A stretch of 64,000 nt of DNA, taken from an uncultured Bacteroidota bacterium. Its GTDB lineage: Bacteria > Bacteroidota > Bacteroidia > Flavobacteriales > Flavobacteriaceae. Positions 62,584-64,000 of this stretch are shown in pieces. The notes under the pieces are model-generated. The model was not told the origin of the DNA. It did no database searches and saw only the letters and a list, made by a program, of their open reading frames with translations. Both the position numbers and the translations under genes were made by a program. The stretch's first letter is position 1, and every line of letters starts with the position of its first letter. The DNA lies in contig CACJHI010000009.1 of assembly GCA_902593165.1 (NCBI GenBank), positions 1 to 64,000 on the forward strand, read 5' to 3'.

Positions 62584-63521
62584 AAAGGAAGATTATCTAA
62601 ATCTATATTACCACCTGTAATAACAACTCCAATTTTTTTTCCTTTAAACTCATCTTTATTTTTTATGATTCCAGCTAGTGGAAGTGAACAAGATGGTTCA
62701 CATATTATCTTGAGGCGCTGCCAAATTAATTTCATTGAATCAATTATCTCATCTTCTGTAATTCTTATAATTTTTTTTACTTCATTAAGTATAATAGGAA
62801 AATTTTTATCTCCAAGCTGAGTTCTTAAACCATCAGCAATAGTGTTAGTTGTAATATTAGTCTCAATTTTACCGCTTATTAAAGATCTGTAGGCATCATC
62901 GACTTCAAAAGGTTCTGTCCCAATAACTGTGCAATTATCTCCAAAATATTTTGCTGCTAGTGCACTTCCAGCTATGAGACCTCCACCACCTATTGGAACC
63001 AATATATGATCAAAAGAACCATATTGTTCAATAAGCTCTTTAGATGCAGTACCTTGTCCTAGTATTACATCTAAATTATTGGAAGGATGAATAAAAGTAG
63101 CACTTTTAGAATGCATTACATCTCTAGCTGCAGCTTCTCTAGCTTCAAGATTTGATTCACATTCAATTAACTTTCCGCCATAACCTTTAACAGCTTCTTT
63201 TTTTATTTTAGGAGCATTTGATGGCATAACTATATATGCCTTTATTCCAATTTTTTTTGCAGCAAGTGAAATTGCCTGAGCATGATTACCTGAAGAATGA
63301 GTAACAACACCATTACTTTTCTGCTCATCAGAAAGTTTAAGAATTGCATTTGCTGCCCCTCTCATTTTAAATGCACCCATTTTCTGAAAATTTTCACATT
63401 TAAAATAAACTTCAGCACCTGTTATTTCATTTATGTAACTTGATGTTAAAACAGGAGTGTTATGAATAAATGGTTTGATCCGATTATGACAATCTGTTAA
63501 ATCTAATTTTTTTATTTCCAT
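62580..63521 (-). CDS. Threonine dehydratase / serine racemase-like enzyme
   Basis: This 313-residue fold-type II PLP enzyme has TPVLTSSYINEITGAEVYFKCEN, the PLP lysine in GAFKMRGA, VTHSSGNHAQAISLAAKK, and the phosphate loop VPIGGGGLIAGSA, then CEPSCSLPLAG. It has no C-terminal ACT regulatory domain, so it is the catabolic threonine/serine deaminase or serine racemase type rather than biosynthetic IlvA. The start overlaps the thioredoxin-like gene by 10 bases. Confidence 0.9.
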   Translation of the reverse strand: MEIKKLDLTDCHNRIKPFIHNTPVLTSSYINEITGAEVYFKCENFQKMGAFKMRGAANAILKLSDEQKSNGVVTHSSGNHAQAISLAAKKIGIKAYIVMPSNAPKIKKEAVKGYGGKLIECESNLEAREAAARDVMHSKSATFIHPSNNLDVILGQGTASKELIEQYGSFDHILVPIGGGGLIAGSALAAKYFGDNCTVIGTEPFEVDDAYRSLISGKIETNITTNTIADGLRTQLGDKNFPIILNEVKKIIRITEDEIIDSMKLIWQRLKIICEPSCSLPLAGIIKNKDEFKGKKIGVVITGGNIDLDNLPF

Positions 63522-64000
63522 TTTATATTACAACCAATACTTGGTTTCTGTAGATCATTATTTTCAATACCATTAATAAGACAATCAATTGCATTTTTAA
63601 TGTCATTCCCATTGGACTCAATTTCGTTACCTGGTCTCGAATCATCAAGTTGTCCTCTGTAAACTAATTTAAGGTTGTGATCATATAAATAAAAGTCTGG
63701 AGTACATGCTGCATCATATGCTTTAGCTACTTCTTGACTCTCATCATACAAATACGGGAAATTAAAATCATTTTCAATAGCATTTGTTTTCATTTTTTCA
63801 GGACTATCCTCGGGATAATTAATGACATCATTACTAGAGATAGCAATAAATTTTATTTCATCACTTTGGTATTCTTTAGCCAATTTACTTATTGTAGGAT
63901 TTACATGTTTAACATATGGACAATGATTACAGATAAACATTATAACTGTTCCAACAGTCCCTTTGTTTTCTTTTAAAGAAAAATTAGAATCAGAAGTCAC
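63512..64000 (-). CDS. Thioredoxin/peroxiredoxin-like protein, N-terminus missing
   Basis: At least 162 residues of a thioredoxin-fold protein are visible, with VIMFICNHCPYVKHVNP (redox CNHC), IAISSNDVINYPEDSPEKM, YDAACTPDFYLYD with a cis-Pro loop and YRGQLDDSRP. These match a bacterial AhpC/TSA-Redoxin-like family with a CxxC at the active site. The frame is open to the window edge, and the GTG at the very end is most likely internal, so 20-30 residues are probably missing. Confidence 0.85.
   Translation of the reverse strand: MTSDSNFSLKENKGTVGTVIMFICNHCPYVKHVNPTISKLAKEYQSDEIKFIAISSNDVINYPEDSPEKMKTNAIENDFNFPYLYDESQEVAKAYDAACTPDFYLYDHNLKLVYRGQLDDSRPGNEIESNGNDIKNAIDCLINGIENNDLQKPSIGCNIKWK

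Noticed and set aside
1-64000. CRISPR arrays, insertion sequences, prophage, integrase or defence cassettes
   Set aside because: I found no regularly spaced repeats, transposase or integrase motifs, phage structural genes or known defence genes; all long frames match housekeeping families or small envelope proteins.

Overview
The window is a dense, AT-rich (roughly 30% G+C by eye) chromosomal segment of a free-living, probably marine bacterium of the Bacteroidota, most likely a streamlined member of the Flavobacteriia. The evidence is a complete Na+-translocating NQR operon with apbE, a membrane pyrophosphatase with a sodium-type glutamate, many lipoproteins with a short L/S-C lipobox, carboxypeptidase-regulatory-like proteins, a DAHP synthase/chorismate mutase fusion, the ftsH-LUD-cdsA-psd block, TAnnTTTG -7 promoter elements, and almost no Shine-Dalgarno sequences. 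I see no phage, insertion sequence, CRISPR array or rRNA. No stretch longer than about 175 bases lacks a gene.

Layout. 1-7015: a zinc-ribbon coiled-coil protein (cut by the left edge), nif3, lpxK, lipA, an atypical Nramp-family transporter with a small cysteine-rich membrane protein, a TonB-like lipoprotein, ruvC and an M20 dipeptidase. 7060-11109: tRNA-Leu, then waaA, alkaline phosphatase and an atypical amidohydrolase on the minus strand. 11109-18953: a DegT-type aminotransferase, the fabD-folA-thyA-nuclease run, pdhB, hppA and a deoxynucleoside kinase. 19001-23056: a methionine/SAM operon (metK-metY-metX-osmC) behind a SAM-II riboswitch. 23066-28505: an aromatic amino acid operon (pheA-tyrA-DAHPS/CM-aminotransferase-rsmG-PPIase) behind a Phe/Tyr-rich leader peptide and a transcription attenuator. 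28502-37017: pruA, then nqrABCDEF-apbE. 37003-44237: methyltransferase, map, a thioredoxin-like lipoprotein, gpmI, rsgA, dtd, murB and an aminotransferase. 44311-56986: valS, psd, cdsA, a LUD protein, ftsH, rsfS, birA, pyrE, a Nudix hydrolase, coaD, ddl, a PASTA protein, rluD and yaaA. 57042-64000: two paralogous secreted proteins with tatA, an O-methyltransferase, a flavin reductase, an S9 peptidase, tRNA-Val, a small membrane protein, a threonine dehydratase-like enzyme and a thioredoxin-like protein cut by the right edge.

How it fits together. NQR and a sodium-type pyrophosphatase point to a sodium-based energy economy. The two amino acid operons show two kinds of RNA control within 10 kb: a metabolite-sensing aptamer for SAM and ribosome-mediated attenuation for Phe/Tyr. 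Compaction is extreme: of twelve convergent gene pairs eleven have no gap, and six share exactly one TTAA in which each strand reads its own TAA stop. Several TAnnTTTG elements end only 5-9 bases before a start codon, which suggests leaderless or nearly leaderless mRNAs.
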